The notes under the pieces: generated by a model
The model's database searches: none
Seen by the model: only the letters and a program-made list of their open reading frames with translations
What the model was told of the DNA's origin: nothing
Shown here: in pieces, positions 1-8,819 of the stretch
Numbering within the stretch: position 1 is the stretch's first letter
How the letters are laid out: each line of letters begins with the position of its first letter
Position numbers and translations under genes: made by a program
Source: Bruticola sp004554425
Lineage (GTDB): Bacteria > Vulcanimicrobiota > Xenobia > Xenobiales > Xenobiaceae
Assembly (NCBI GenBank): GCA_958366945.1
Contig: CATXCY010000005.1
Coordinates: 21,038 to 85,037 of the forward strand
Length of the DNA stretch: 64,000 nt
Direction of reading: 5' to 3'

Positions 1-6
1 TCTTAT

Positions 7-12
7 CTCCTT
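7..12 (-). promoter_or_regulatory. Ribosome binding site of a gene beyond the left edge
   Basis: Read on the minus strand this is AAGGAG, followed by six bases to the window edge, which is the right spacing for a start codon just outside. It implies a minus-strand gene directly downstream of dnaA. By common gene order dnaN is the first guess, but no coding sequence of it is visible here. Confidence 0.5.
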
Positions 13-20
13 AAATATTT

Positions 21-48
21 TTAAATTAGTAGTAGTAGTAGTAGGGGC
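21..48. other. Putative origin unwinding element (DnaA-trio repeat plus GC cluster)
   Basis: Positions 27-44 are six perfect TAG triplets, followed by GGGG (45-48) and preceded by pure A/T. Read 3' to 5' this is GGGG then GAT x6 then TAAATT. That is the arrangement described for DnaA-trio elements of basal unwinding systems: DnaA box, GC cluster, 3'-GAT-5' trios, AT-rich DNA. Next to the GC cluster on the dnaA-sense strand is TAATTAACA, which matches 6 of 9 positions of the DnaA box TTATCCACA. The site is downstream of dnaA, where the Bacillus subtilis unwinding element also lies. Function is inferred from pattern and position. Confidence 0.6.
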
Positions 49-282
49 TGTTAATTATGTTGATATCCATTGCGACTTCCTTTTTGGTGGCACTTTCTTT
101 CACTTTTTTTGTGTTGAAAAGCCATTGAAAACCGCTTTAACTTTTTCAACTTTTCCGACATTTATACTGCTTTGTTTGGCTGTGTAAAGTTGTCAAGCTG
201 ATATTAACAGGTAATGCACAGTTATTTTTATCTATTTATAAACAAATGATCAACTGTTTATTAACAGCATGTTGATTAATAG
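49..282. other. AT-rich noncoding segment downstream of dnaA
   Basis: No gene is visible. It holds a near DnaA box (TAATGCACA, 212-220) and an inverted repeat at about 249-276 (ATCAAC/GTTGAT outer arms, TGTT/AACA inner arms) just after the dnaA stop codon, which could be a weak dnaA terminator or an origin structure. Together with the TAG repeat at 27-44 it may be the unwinding half of a bipartite oriC. Confidence 0.4.
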
Positions 283-1755
283 TTATTTAAGTCTTTCTTT
301 TAGGTTGTTCAGCGGAATTTTGTAAAGCTCGTCGTCCAAATTGGTTTCGACTTTTCTATAAGCATGGATTACTGTAGTGTGATCTCGTCCGCCGAATTGA
401 GCTCCTATTTCAGGGTAGCTAGCTCCTGGTACCATTTCTTTGCATAAGTACATGGCTAGTTGCCTGGGTTTTACGATTCTTTGATCGCGTCTGGAACTTA
501 TTAAATCTTTTTCCGAAATTTGAAAATATTCGCACACTACTTTCTTTATTTCGTTGATATCGACTTTCTTATCTTTATTGTGATTCAAAAGTTCTTTAAG
601 AGCTTCTTTAGCATTATCTAAAGTCAGATCTTTTTTCATAATGCTACAGTAAGTAATAACGCGTATCAAAGCTCCTTCGAGTTCACGGATGTTAGAATCG
701 AATTCTGAAGCTATGTAGTTTAGAATGCTATCGTTGATATTTTTATCTAAACTGGCTGCCTTTTGTCTTAGGATAGCTACTCTAGTATCGAGATCCGGAG
801 GCTGAATATCAGCGATCATGCCCCATTCAAAACGACTGCGCAATCTGCTCATGACTGTGTTCATCTGTTTTGGAGGACAATCGCTAGAAATAACTATTTG
901 CCTATTAGAGCGTTTCAGAGCATCTATGGTTTGGAATAATTCTTCTTGAGTACCAGGTTTGCCGATAATGAAATGTATATCGTCTATTAAAAGAACGTCT
1001 ACATTACGAAACTTATCGCGAAAACGCTGATTAGTTCCTGAAGCTAGAGATTCCATAAATTCATTAGTAAATTGCTCTGCTGATGTATAGAGTACTTTTA
1101 AATTAGGGTTGGTTTTTACTATGCTGTTGCCAATGGCGTTAATTAAGTGAGTTTTTCCTAATCCTACGCCGGAATAGAAGAACAAAGGATTATAAATAAC
1201 GCCTGGTGACTGAGCTACAGCTTTAGCTGTGGCAGCTGCTATGCTGTTATTGGAACTAGTAACGAAGTTTTCAAACAGCAAATTTTCCTGAAGATTGCTG
1301 TTCCATTCCGTTTTTTTGCTATCTTTTATAGAAGCCGAAACTTGAATTTCCGCTTTTGGTTCGGACTTTATTTGGCTTTTTATTTCCTTACTAGTTTCTT
1401 TCCTTTTGATTACGGGAGGTAGCTCTGCAATGTCGTTCTTTTTCTCTTCTGCGTTTTCTTTGGGAAGATTTGGCTTGCTATCATCATTAGTTTCTACTTG
1501 ACCTATAACAAATTCTATTTTTATAGATTCGCTATTAAAGCAAGCTTTTAGAGAAGCTAATATACGTTCAAGTCTATCTGCTTTTTTCAGAAAATCTCTC
1601 ATAAACTTATTGGGAGTAACTATTGTTAAGGTATCTCCGTTTAAGTCTTTGGGAGAACATTGCTCTAAGAAGGTATTTAAAGGGCTTTCCGTTTCGGATA
1701 AAAATTCGCGCCATAAAATACTTAGGCACTCAGCCGAAACAGCTTGATTAGCCAT
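283..1755 (-). CDS. dnaA: Chromosomal replication initiator DnaA
   Basis: ATP-dependent initiator that binds DnaA boxes and melts oriC. The 490-residue length is normal. Domain I is about residues 8-85. A charged, variable linker (domain II) covers about 90-150. The AAA+ domain has Walker A GVGLGKTH at 196-203 and a Walker B LLIDD near 255. The C-terminal DNA-binding domain includes the signature around GGRDHTTVIHAYRKV. The start is supported by GGAGGA at 1761-1766. Transcription is leftward, divergent from the rpmH operon, across an intergenic region with DnaA boxes that may autoregulate it. Confidence 0.98.
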   Translation of the reverse strand: MANQAVSAECLSILWREFLSETESPLNTFLEQCSPKDLNGDTLTIVTPNKFMRDFLKKADRLERILASLKACFNSESIKIEFVIGQVETNDDSKPNLPKENAEEKKNDIAELPPVIKRKETSKEIKSQIKSEPKAEIQVSASIKDSKKTEWNSNLQENLLFENFVTSSNNSIAAATAKAVAQSPGVIYNPLFFYSGVGLGKTHLINAIGNSIVKTNPNLKVLYTSAEQFTNEFMESLASGTNQRFRDKFRNVDVLLIDDIHFIIGKPGTQEELFQTIDALKRSNRQIVISSDCPPKQMNTVMSRLRSRFEWGMIADIQPPDLDTRVAILRQKAASLDKNINDSILNYIASEFDSNIRELEGALIRVITYCSIMKKDLTLDNAKEALKELLNHNKDKKVDINEIKKVVCEYFQISEKDLISSRRDQRIVKPRQLAMYLCKEMVPGASYPEIGAQFGGRDHTTVIHAYRKVETNLDDELYKIPLNNLKERLK

Positions 1756-2351
1756 ACTTATCCTCCGTTGAAAGTTCAGTCAAGAAAATATGTTTCTTGT
1801 TTTAATAAAAAAAACATTGATTTTACTTGGTCTGAGTTTTTATTTCGCAAATATAGTGAAATCGGCCGTTTGTTTTTAGGCAAATAACGGGCTGTTTTTC
1901 TTAGCTGCTTTCTCTCTTCCTTTAGAAAAAAAACAATTTTAATGAACTGTTTTATAGATATTTTATTAACATTTCCACAAATTAACTTATTAAACTGTGG
2001 ATAACTAATAAAAAATCTGTATTTTCAGAATTTATTGCATATAACAACATGTTTATAACAACAAAATTATCAACATTATCAACAAGTTATTAACAAAACA
2101 AGTCAGACGTTTGTTAGGTTATCCACAGAGTTGCATAATTTTTTACACAATTTGCCACATATTCTTTATATAAAAATAACGTCTAATAAAATTATGCACA
2201 GTTACTTTCACAAAAATAGTGTTTTTATCTTATATTTAGCAGTTATATAGCGTTTTTGTCTTATTTTATATAGTAAAATGTTCTGTTGATAACCTGTGTA
2301 TATGTTAATTAAAATCACTATTTGGCCCACTTTCTATGCATATAGATTTGT
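1756..2351. other. Putative oriC / DnaA-box region upstream of dnaA
   Basis: A noncoding, very AT-rich interval between divergent dnaA and rpmH. Boxes matching TTATNCACA are at 1996-2004 (minus orientation, TGTGGATAA), 2119-2127 (TTATCCACA) and 2192-2200 (TTATGCACA). Weaker relatives occur at several other places, and there are many TTAACA/TTATCAACA tracts between 1970 and 2110. The place next to dnaA and the box density fit an origin or dnaA autoregulatory region; parS sites lie about 11 kb away. I see no gene here. Confidence 0.75.
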
Positions 2352-2380
2352 TTGACAAACTTGCAAATGAGCATTATACT
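2352..2380 (+). promoter_or_regulatory. Sigma70-type promoter of the rpmH operon
   Basis: TTGACA (2352-2357), a 17-base spacer and TATACT (2375-2380) give a near-consensus vegetative promoter. Transcription should start near 2387, leaving about 150 bases of leader before rpmH. It is the only strong promoter visible ahead of the ribosomal protein/RNase P/insertase genes. Confidence 0.8.
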
Positions 2381-2539
2381 GCTATAGCTCTAGTATTAGG
2401 GTTTTTTTAGTGTTCTCTGAAGGCTTGAAAATACAGCAGAGTCACTTTGAAACAGCCGCCGGCGCAGTTGTCGTGTTTTTGTTAGTTCGGCACAAGGGAC
2501 GCTTGGAGCGGCTCTGAGTTTTTTGGAGGAATTAAAACA

Positions 2540-2674
2540 ATGAAGCGCACTTTTCAGCCCCACCGCAAATACAGAAAGGTAAAGCACGGATTTTTCGCTA
2601 GAATGGCCTCTTCTTCCGGTCGTAACGTTTTAGCTCGTCGTCGTGCCAAAGGCCGCAAGCGTATCTGCGCCTAA
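2540..2674 (+). CDS. rpmH: 50S ribosomal protein bL34
   Basis: A 44-residue basic protein beginning MKRTFQPHRKYR and ending in RRRAKGRKRICA, the full-length pattern of bL34, a structural protein of the large subunit. GGAGGA at 2525-2530 gives a strong ribosome binding site. It is first in the rpmH-rnpA-yidD-yidC-khpB-mnmE-mnmG operon, divergent from dnaA, the classical origin-proximal order. Confidence 0.97.
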   Translation: MKRTFQPHRKYRKVKHGFFARMASSSGRNVLARRRAKGRKRICA

Positions 2675-2681
2675 TTAAGGA

Positions 2682-3050
2682 ATGATAACTTTAACCAGGT
2701 CGAAAGATTTTGATCGTATTTTTCGGCATGGAAGTTCTGTAAGTTCCTCAGAAGTAGTTATTTACGCGCTTAAGCGTTCTAAAGGCAAGTTTTCCCAGCC
2801 GCGGGCTGCTTTTTGTGTGAGTAAAAAGTTCGGCAAAGCGGTGGCGCGCAACCGGGTTAAAAGGCGCCTTAGGGAAGTCTACCGTTTGAACGAAGGAAAG
2901 CTGGATACTCAATGGGATGTGATTCTTTTAGCCCGTCAGGGAGCTGCTGTTGTTCAGTTTGCTCAGCTGGAGAAGAAGTTCCTGAGTCTGTGCCGCAGAG
3001 CCGGGATTCTCAAGGAAGTTCCAAGGATCCCGGAAACGGCGAGCCCGTAA
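2682..3050 (+). CDS. rnpA: Ribonuclease P protein component
   Basis: Protein cofactor of RNase P, which removes tRNA 5' leaders; its RNA partner rnpB is at 24984-25360. The protein has 122 residues. The family hallmark RNRVKRRLRE is at residues 56-65 within the basic RNR helix, followed by VYR. The start lies seven bases after the rpmH stop. The 3' end overlaps the probable beginning of yidD in another frame, a common arrangement. Confidence 0.95.
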   Translation: MITLTRSKDFDRIFRHGSSVSSSEVVIYALKRSKGKFSQPRAAFCVSKKFGKAVARNRVKRRLREVYRLNEGKLDTQWDVILLARQGAAVVQFAQLEKKFLSLCRRAGILKEVPRIPETASP

Positions 3051-3268
3051 AAGCGAGTCTTGCCGCTCGCGGTGCCAACCTTCTTATAAAAGGGTATCAG
3101 TTTATATCTCGTTACACTCCCGCTGTATGTCGGTTTCGTCCCACTTGTTCCGAATATACACGTCAAGCTATTCTTAAATACGGATTTTGGCGTGGCGGTC
3201 TCATGGGAGCTTGGAGAATACTGAGATGTAACCCTTTTAATCGCGGCGGTTACGATCCGGTACCTTAA
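2990..3268 (+). CDS. yidD: Membrane protein insertion efficiency factor YidD
   Basis: Small membrane-associated protein thought to help YidC-dependent insertion. Recognisable core: LIKGYQFISRYTP, CRFRPTCSEYTRQAI, and the end CNPFNRGGYDPVP. These hold the family's conserved cysteines and the Gly-Gly-x-Asp-Pro-Val-Pro tail. The start is uncertain. The frame is open from ATG 2912, but that would overlap rnpA by 139 bases. GTG 2990 gives 92 residues, close to the usual 70-90, and an overlap of about 60 bases; GGAGAAG upstream is rather far (14 bases). It sits between rnpA and yidC as usual. Confidence 0.88.
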   Translation: MPQSRDSQGSSKDPGNGEPVKASLAARGANLLIKGYQFISRYTPAVCRFRPTCSEYTRQAILKYGFWRGGLMGAWRILRCNPFNRGGYDPVP

Positions 3269-3294
3269 ATATCGACTGCGAGAGTATTTAATCG

Positions 3295-4020
3295 ATGATT
3301 GATTCCATTGCTAATTTGATGCTTGTTTTGTTGCGAGGCATCGAGAGCGTCACAGGCTCCTACGGATTAGCTATTGTCATTTTTGCTGTTATTGTCAGAC
3401 TTGCTCTTTATCTTCCGACTAAACAACAGTTTCAGTCTATGAAAGAAATGCAAGAAATTCAGCCTGAATTGCAAAAGTTGCAAGAGCGCTACAAAGATGA
3501 TCAAGATATGCTACAGCAGAAGCAAATGGAATTCATGCGCAATCATAATGTAAATCCTTTAGCCGGATGTCTTCCTATGCTGGTTCAGATGCCGATTTTG
3601 TTTGCCATCTGGAGAGCCATTATGATGGAGCAGCGTATCTTTGAAAATGCCTACTTCATGTGGATTTATCCCGGATCTTTGCAGAATTTATTCCCTGATT
3701 ATTTAGCTTCTAGTTTAGCCGGTCGCGATCTCCCCATGATCCTTTTTTATGGTCTGACCATGTACCTGTCTATGCGACTTACCCCCAATTCTAATGCCCA
3801 AGCGGCTGGTCAGCAGAAGCAAATGGCCGTCATTATGACGATTATGTTCTCATGGATGATGTGGGCTTACAGATGGCCTTGCGCTTTGATTATGTATTGG
3901 AGCGTGTTCTCACTTTTAGGTATAGTCCAGCAGGCGGCAATTATGAGATCGTCTCTATCTGGAAAAACTGCAGTAGCTGCCGAAGGTGCAAGCAAAGAAT
4001 CAGTTAAAGGCGGCAATTAG
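3295..4020 (+). CDS. yidC: Membrane protein insertase YidC/Oxa1 family
   Basis: Inserts and folds inner-membrane proteins, with or without SecYEG. At 241 residues it is only the conserved Oxa1 core. It has a hydrophobic segment at about 22-41 followed by the charged coiled loop QQFQSMKEMQEIQPELQ. Next comes NPLAGCLPMLVQMPILFAIWRA, and then three further membrane segments ending near 222. The large periplasmic domain found in proteobacterial YidC is absent, as in Gram-positives. There is no lipobox. It is translated 26 bases after yidD with a weak ribosome binding site. Confidence 0.95.
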   Translation: MIDSIANLMLVLLRGIESVTGSYGLAIVIFAVIVRLALYLPTKQQFQSMKEMQEIQPELQKLQERYKDDQDMLQQKQMEFMRNHNVNPLAGCLPMLVQMPILFAIWRAIMMEQRIFENAYFMWIYPGSLQNLFPDYLASSLAGRDLPMILFYGLTMYLSMRLTPNSNAQAAGQQKQMAVIMTIMFSWMMWAYRWPCALIMYWSVFSLLGIVQQAAIMRSSLSGKTAVAAEGASKESVKGGN

Positions 4021-4050
4021 TAAAAGGTTCTGTTTTGGGAGGTTTAGCTG

Positions 4051-4560
4051 ATGGCATACGATAAAGACTACGAAGAAAACAACTTAGAAGTTGCTGATGA
4101 ATTTGACGAAGATGATGATCCTATAGCCGATATTCTCTATGAAATCGTCACTCGTATGGGATTTGAAGATGTAGATATTGAGTGGGAAGAGCGCAGCGAT
4201 CACACCAGATATTTCGTGGAAGGCGAAGGTTTGGGCGTTCTGATCGGTCGCCACGGAGCAACTTTGGAAGCTTTGCAATATCTCATCGGAGTTATTAACT
4301 CTCGCCAAGATTTAGTAGAGCACAAAATTATTATAGATATTGAAGGCTACCGCGAGCGTCGTGAATGCAGCTTGCGTGCTCAGGCTCACGAAGAGGCTTT
4401 GATAGCTGTTCGTGAAGGACAAGAGATTGTACTTGAGCCTATGCCCGCTTGTGATAGACGCATTATCCATGTTTGTTTGCACAGTGACCCTACTGTAGAA
4501 ACTTACTCGGAAGGTGTAGAGCCTGAGCGTTGTGTGGTAATTAAGCCTTTGATTCGATAA
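4051..4560 (+). CDS. khpB: RNA-binding protein KhpB (Jag), KH and R3H domains
   Basis: A 169-residue cytoplasmic RNA-binding protein. The acidic N-terminus (about residues 8-24) is followed by a KH domain with the GRHG loop at 66-69 (GVLIGRHGATLEAL). An R3H-like segment follows (ERRECSLRAQAHEEA through PMPACDRRIIHVCL). The separate Jag-N domain of many homologues is missing; the acidic tail replaces it. GGGAGG about 10 bases ahead supports the start. The position after yidC is typical. In other bacteria the protein influences cell elongation and division through RNA binding. Confidence 0.92.
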   Translation: MAYDKDYEENNLEVADEFDEDDDPIADILYEIVTRMGFEDVDIEWEERSDHTRYFVEGEGLGVLIGRHGATLEALQYLIGVINSRQDLVEHKIIIDIEGYRERRECSLRAQAHEEALIAVREGQEIVLEPMPACDRRIIHVCLHSDPTVETYSEGVEPERCVVIKPLIR

Positions 4561-4573
4561 AGGTTTACAATTA

Positions 4574-5968
4574 GTGAATTATTCACCTTTAGATACAATT
4601 GTAGCAACGGCCACTCCTCCAGGTCTGGGAGGGGTGGCCATTGTGCGTATTAGTGGTTCTGAAGCTTTGTCTATACTTAAAATGGCTGTTAAAAATGGTC
4701 AGCAAAAAGTTTGGCAAGCTAGGCGTATGTATTATTGTGAAATAATAGATGAATATGGCCAAACAATAGACAAAGCTTTAGCTGTATATATGCCTTCTCC
4801 TCACTCTTACACTGGTGAAGATGTAACAGAAATTCACTGTCACGGTGGCAGTGTTTTGGCTAGTGTAATTGTAGATATATGCTTACATTACGGAGCCCGT
4901 TTAGCTCAGCCGGGAGAATTTACTTATAGAGCTTTTATGGCCGGCAAATTAGATTTGGCTGAGGCTGAATCTGTTTTGAGCTTAATTGAAGCTAAGTCTA
5001 AGAGCGCGGTAGTTTTGGCTGCTAACAACTTAAATGGAGCTTTTTCCGAATCTTTGGATAAGCTTCGAAGTGATATTTTGGATTTAATAGCTCAATATGA
5101 AGCTGAAATTGATTACGGTGACGAAATAGCCGCTTCTGATGTGTCACTAATTAAAGACAAATGTCAGACATTTCTTAAATTTACTGATTCTTTGCTTTGT
5201 AGAGCCAATGAAGGACGTGCTTTAGCTGAAGGTCTGGAAACCGTTTTAGTAGGTCCTCCTAATGCCGGCAAGTCTACGCTGTGGAATGCTCTTATTGGAC
5301 AAGATAAAGCTTTGGTGACTCCTTATCCTGGCACTACTAGAGATCAGCTTGAAGATTACGTCTACGTTGACGGAGTGATGCTTCACTTGATAGACACGGC
5401 TGGAATGCATGAAGCTCAAGATCCTGTAGAACAGCTGGGCATAAAAAAGACTGAAGCGGCTTTAGAAAAAGCAGAATTAGCTGTCATCGTTCTTGATTGT
5501 AGCATTGACATAGAGTCTGACTTCAAAAAGATTATGTCAGACATATCAGAACGAGCCACGAAAAACGATGATTTCAAGGTTTTGGTGGTTTTGAATAAGT
5601 GTGACTGTGGTATAAAATTGACGCCTAAGTCTGTCACTGAAACTTTTGGCTTCAAACATATTTGCCAAGCTAGTCTAAAATTTTCTGATGGCTTAGAAGA
5701 TGTTAAAAAAAATATCGCTCAATTATGTTGTCCTCTTTTAAGTTCGGATAAAGCTGCTTTAAGTGTGAATCAACGTCAACGTCAGGCCCTGACAAAAGTC
5801 AGAGAGGCTTTGTTGAGTCTAAATTCAGGCGTTGAGTCGAATGTGCCATGCGATTGTTTGCTTTTAGATTTGCACAATTGTCTGACAGCTTTGAATGAGT
5901 TGACAGGACATGATGTCAGTGAAGATATTTTAGATAGAGTTTTTTCTAAGTTTTGTTTGGGCAAGTAA
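4574..5968 (+). CDS. mnmE: tRNA modification GTPase MnmE
   Basis: With MnmG it installs the carboxymethylaminomethyl group on wobble U34 of certain tRNAs. The 464-residue length is normal. An N-terminal tetrahydrofolate-binding domain opens with the family start DTIVATATPPGLGGVAIVRISG. The helical domain is interrupted by a G domain with Walker A GPPNAGKS at 227-234, PGTTRD, DTAG and NKCD. The C-terminal FCLGK is a variant of the usual C-[IL]-GK end that carries the catalytic cysteine. Translation starts at GTG 4574, 13 bases after khpB. Confidence 0.97.
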   Translation: MNYSPLDTIVATATPPGLGGVAIVRISGSEALSILKMAVKNGQQKVWQARRMYYCEIIDEYGQTIDKALAVYMPSPHSYTGEDVTEIHCHGGSVLASVIVDICLHYGARLAQPGEFTYRAFMAGKLDLAEAESVLSLIEAKSKSAVVLAANNLNGAFSESLDKLRSDILDLIAQYEAEIDYGDEIAASDVSLIKDKCQTFLKFTDSLLCRANEGRALAEGLETVLVGPPNAGKSTLWNALIGQDKALVTPYPGTTRDQLEDYVYVDGVMLHLIDTAGMHEAQDPVEQLGIKKTEAALEKAELAVIVLDCSIDIESDFKKIMSDISERATKNDDFKVLVVLNKCDCGIKLTPKSVTETFGFKHICQASLKFSDGLEDVKKNIAQLCCPLLSSDKAALSVNQRQRQALTKVREALLSLNSGVESNVPCDCLLLDLHNCLTALNELTGHDVSEDILDRVFSKFCLGK

Positions 5969-6010
5969 TACTTAGGCTTTGCTTTTTCTAAGGGAGATTT
6001 TTTTAATTAT

Positions 6011-7876
6011 ATGCAAAAATTTGATATAGCTGTTATTGGCGGTGGCCATGCCGGAGTTGAAGCGGCTTTGGTTTGTAGTCGTCTAGGCTGCAGAACGGCC
6101 GTAATTACTTCCAATCCTCTCAAGATAGGTGTTATGCCTTGTAATCCTTCTATAGGTGGTCCGGCTAAATCCCATTTAGTACGAGAAATAGATGCTATGG
6201 GCGGAGAGATGGGCCGAGCTATAGATGATGTGTTTATTCACATAAGGCGTCTTAATACTGGCAAAGGTCAAGCTGTTCAAGCTTTAAGGGCCCAAGCTGA
6301 TAGACCGCTTTATAATCAGCGCATGGTTAAAGCGGTTCATGAGGCTGACAATGTGACAGTAATTGCTGACACTGTTGTTAGTATTGTGTCAGACGATAAT
6401 GTTATAAAAGGTTTGGTAACTGCTTCCGGTCTCAATATTGAATGTGGCGCTATAGTAATATGTACCGGTACCTTTTTAGCTGGTGCTTTGCATTTAGACA
6501 AGTTTACTTTGCCTGGTGGCCGGGCTGGTGAAGCTCCTGCTTTTGGTTTGAGTCACTCTTTACGTAGTTTAGGATTACAGCTGGGACGTTTGAAAACGGG
6601 CACTTGTCCACGACTCCATCGTGACACTGTCAATATTGATGGTCTTGATATTTTGCCTTGCAAGTCAGAACCTCTGAAATTTTCTGACATGTCACCAGAC
6701 CCAGATTTCACTAAACCTACTGTCAATTGTTATATAACTCGCACTACGGAAGAAACCCGCCGGGCAGTTATGAACAATTTGGACCGCTCCCCTCTTTACG
6801 ATGGCTCTGGAGCTATTACCGGCATAGGCCCTCGTTATTGCCCTTCATTAGAAGATAAGTTTGTCCGTTTTCCTGATCGTAAAGTCCATTTAGTATTTCT
6901 AGAGCCGGAAGGTATAAATGCCAAAGAGATATATTTGCAAGGCGTTTCTACTAGTATGCCCTTAGATGTTCAGTATGCTATGGTACATAGTTTGCCTGGC
7001 TTAGAAAAAGCGGAAATTATCAGACCTGGGTATGCAGTGGAATATGACTATGTCTTGCCGACGCAACTTGACTTTTCTTTAGGTGTCAGACATATCAAAG
7101 GATTGTATTTAGCTGGTCAAATAAATGGCACTTCTGGATATGAAGAAGCTGCCGCCCAGGGACTTATCGCCGGTCTCAATGCTGCCAGATATCTCGATAA
7201 TCAAGAGCCGTTTATTGTGCGCCGCGATCAAGGCTACATAGGTGTGCTTATAGATGATCTCGTTTGCCGCGGCACTAAAGAGCCCTATCGTATGCATACT
7301 AGTCGTGCAGAATATCGTTTGCTTTTACGCGAAGATAATGCTGATGATCGCTTTACACCTCAAGCTAAAGAGATGGGCATTATTAGTGACAAACGTTGGG
7401 AAAAATATCTGTCGTTTAAATGTCAGGCTCAACAAGAGATTGAAAGATTGCGACATAAACATTTAAATTTAGATTTAGCTACTAAGTTAAGTCAAGCTTG
7501 TGGCAGTAAAATTGAGCCAGGTCCAGCTTTGTCAGAACTATTACATCGTCAGGATGTGTCTTTGTCAGTAATACGTCAGTGTGAAGGCCTTGAGCCTTTT
7601 GAATTGCGTTTAAGCGAAAAAATTGAAGCGGCTATTCGCTATGAAGGTTATATAGAAAGACAACAGCGTGAAGTCAATCGTATGGCTAAGTTGGAAAATG
7701 TCAGACTTAGTCAAGATATGAACTACGCAAATGTTATTGGTATGTCAGCTGAAGCTGTAGAGAAATTGACTAGGACTAAACCCTATAATATAGGGCAAGC
7801 CTCAAGAATTTCAGGAATTTCACCTTCAGACATAAATGCTCTCATGATCCATTTACGTAAAGTTATATCTAATTGA
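6011..7876 (+). CDS. mnmG: tRNA uridine-5-carboxymethylaminomethyl modification enzyme MnmG (GidA)
   Basis: FAD-dependent partner of MnmE. The protein has 621 residues. The Rossmann dinucleotide motif GGGHAG is at 10-15. Other family hallmarks are CNPSIGG, the region around LKTGTCPRLHRDTV, and NGTSGYEEAAAQG near the FAD site. The C-terminal helical domain ends with the MnmE- and tRNA-binding part. AAGGGAG upstream serves as ribosome binding site. It is the last gene of the operon and is closed by the hairpin at 7903-7944. Confidence 0.98.
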   Translation: MQKFDIAVIGGGHAGVEAALVCSRLGCRTAVITSNPLKIGVMPCNPSIGGPAKSHLVREIDAMGGEMGRAIDDVFIHIRRLNTGKGQAVQALRAQADRPLYNQRMVKAVHEADNVTVIADTVVSIVSDDNVIKGLVTASGLNIECGAIVICTGTFLAGALHLDKFTLPGGRAGEAPAFGLSHSLRSLGLQLGRLKTGTCPRLHRDTVNIDGLDILPCKSEPLKFSDMSPDPDFTKPTVNCYITRTTEETRRAVMNNLDRSPLYDGSGAITGIGPRYCPSLEDKFVRFPDRKVHLVFLEPEGINAKEIYLQGVSTSMPLDVQYAMVHSLPGLEKAEIIRPGYAVEYDYVLPTQLDFSLGVRHIKGLYLAGQINGTSGYEEAAAQGLIAGLNAARYLDNQEPFIVRRDQGYIGVLIDDLVCRGTKEPYRMHTSRAEYRLLLREDNADDRFTPQAKEMGIISDKRWEKYLSFKCQAQQEIERLRHKHLNLDLATKLSQACGSKIEPGPALSELLHRQDVSLSVIRQCEGLEPFELRLSEKIEAAIRYEGYIERQQREVNRMAKLENVRLSQDMNYANVIGMSAEAVEKLTRTKPYNIGQASRISGISPSDINALMIHLRKVISN

Positions 7877-7902
7877 TAAAAAGTGCCAGTCAGGTGTCTG
7901 AC

Positions 7903-7944
7903 AAAAAAAATCCGGCCAGATTAAAAAAGGCCGGATTTTTTTTT
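7903..7944. terminator. Bidirectional intrinsic terminator between mnmG and the lipoprotein gene
   Basis: TCCGGCC (7911-7917) pairs with GGCCGGA (7929-7935). A-rich sequence on the left and T-rich on the right extend the stem, so it can stop transcription from both convergent genes. Confidence 0.85.
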
Positions 7945-7961
7945 GTCAGTAATCGCAGAAA

Positions 7962-8819
7962 TTATTTCTTGGTGGCAGCTTTGGTAGAATCAGCTCCTTT
8001 GTTTTTTGTATTGGCTTGAGCTTTAGTATTCTTGTCATCTTTGCTGGGGGGGCCTGGTTGAACTTTTTGGGGGTCAGCCTTTGTAAGTGACATGTCAAAT
8101 TCTTTGTTTTTGTCAGTAGCTTTAAGGTGAATAGAAATTATGTTGTCACCCTTGACAATAATAGGAGCTTTGTCAAATTTGACAAGTGTATAGGAGTCAG
8201 TCGCTTTTTTAGCTTTGCCTTTGTCGGAATAAACTAAGACATTGTTGACATATACTTCCATGTCATTGTTGTAAAAAACATTCATGGTTGTATTTTTATA
8301 AAGAGTTGGATCTTCAACATTAAAGACACGGCGTAAAAGCAAGTTGTTACTATTGTCATTCCAGCTAATTTGGGTAGCGGGATCGAGTTCTGAGTTACCA
8401 GTTTTTATGACATTTCCCATAGGAGCTTGTCTTGTTCCCCAAGCTTTGGAATTAAAGTCTTGAGAGAACCAGCTGGGATTGTTGTTGACAAAAGTTTTGT
8501 AAGCGTCATCATTCATGACAATATATTGCCATTCGTCGCCATTACTGACACCTTCAGTAATTTTCTGACCTTGATGTCGGTAATAACCTGACTTTGTCAA
8601 TTCTTTTTTGTCAGCATTAGGTTGGTGGGCTATAGCTTTAGATAATTTCTCATCAACCTTTACCTTTTCAGTGTTCACTTGTTCAGGCGTGCTTTGAGCT
8701 GTTGGTGTAGTTGGGCTTTGAGGAATTTTATTGTCAGCTGTATTATCGGGGCTGCAAGCGCTTAAAGATAAGCACAAAAGAGCTGCTGCTGATAAGAAAA
8801 AAGATTTTTTTAACGACAT
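7962..8819 (-). CDS. Lipoprotein with galactose-binding-like beta-sandwich domain
   Basis: A predicted 285-residue exported lipoprotein of unknown role. The start ATG 8819 is chosen because GAGG sits about 11 bases ahead; an in-frame TTG at 8837 overlaps that site. Signal peptide MSLKKSFFLSAAALLCLSLSAC has lipobox LSAC. A Thr/Pro/Gln-rich spacer follows. The middle part has a run W-F-S-Q-D-F, WGTRQAPMG, LLLRRVFNV and VYVNNVLVYS. This resembles the jelly-roll sugar-binding domains attached to glycoside hydrolases, where such patterns recur; that assignment is from memory of the pattern. The tail is Lys/Thr/Ala-rich. The gene is rich in TGTCA/TGACA words, like the noncoding DNA upstream of it. 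Confidence 0.7.
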   Translation of the reverse strand: MSLKKSFFLSAAALLCLSLSACSPDNTADNKIPQSPTTPTAQSTPEQVNTEKVKVDEKLSKAIAHQPNADKKELTKSGYYRHQGQKITEGVSNGDEWQYIVMNDDAYKTFVNNNPSWFSQDFNSKAWGTRQAPMGNVIKTGNSELDPATQISWNDNSNNLLLRRVFNVEDPTLYKNTTMNVFYNNDMEVYVNNVLVYSDKGKAKKATDSYTLVKFDKAPIIVKGDNIISIHLKATDKNKEFDMSLTKADPQKVQPGPPSKDDKNTKAQANTKNKGADSTKAATKK

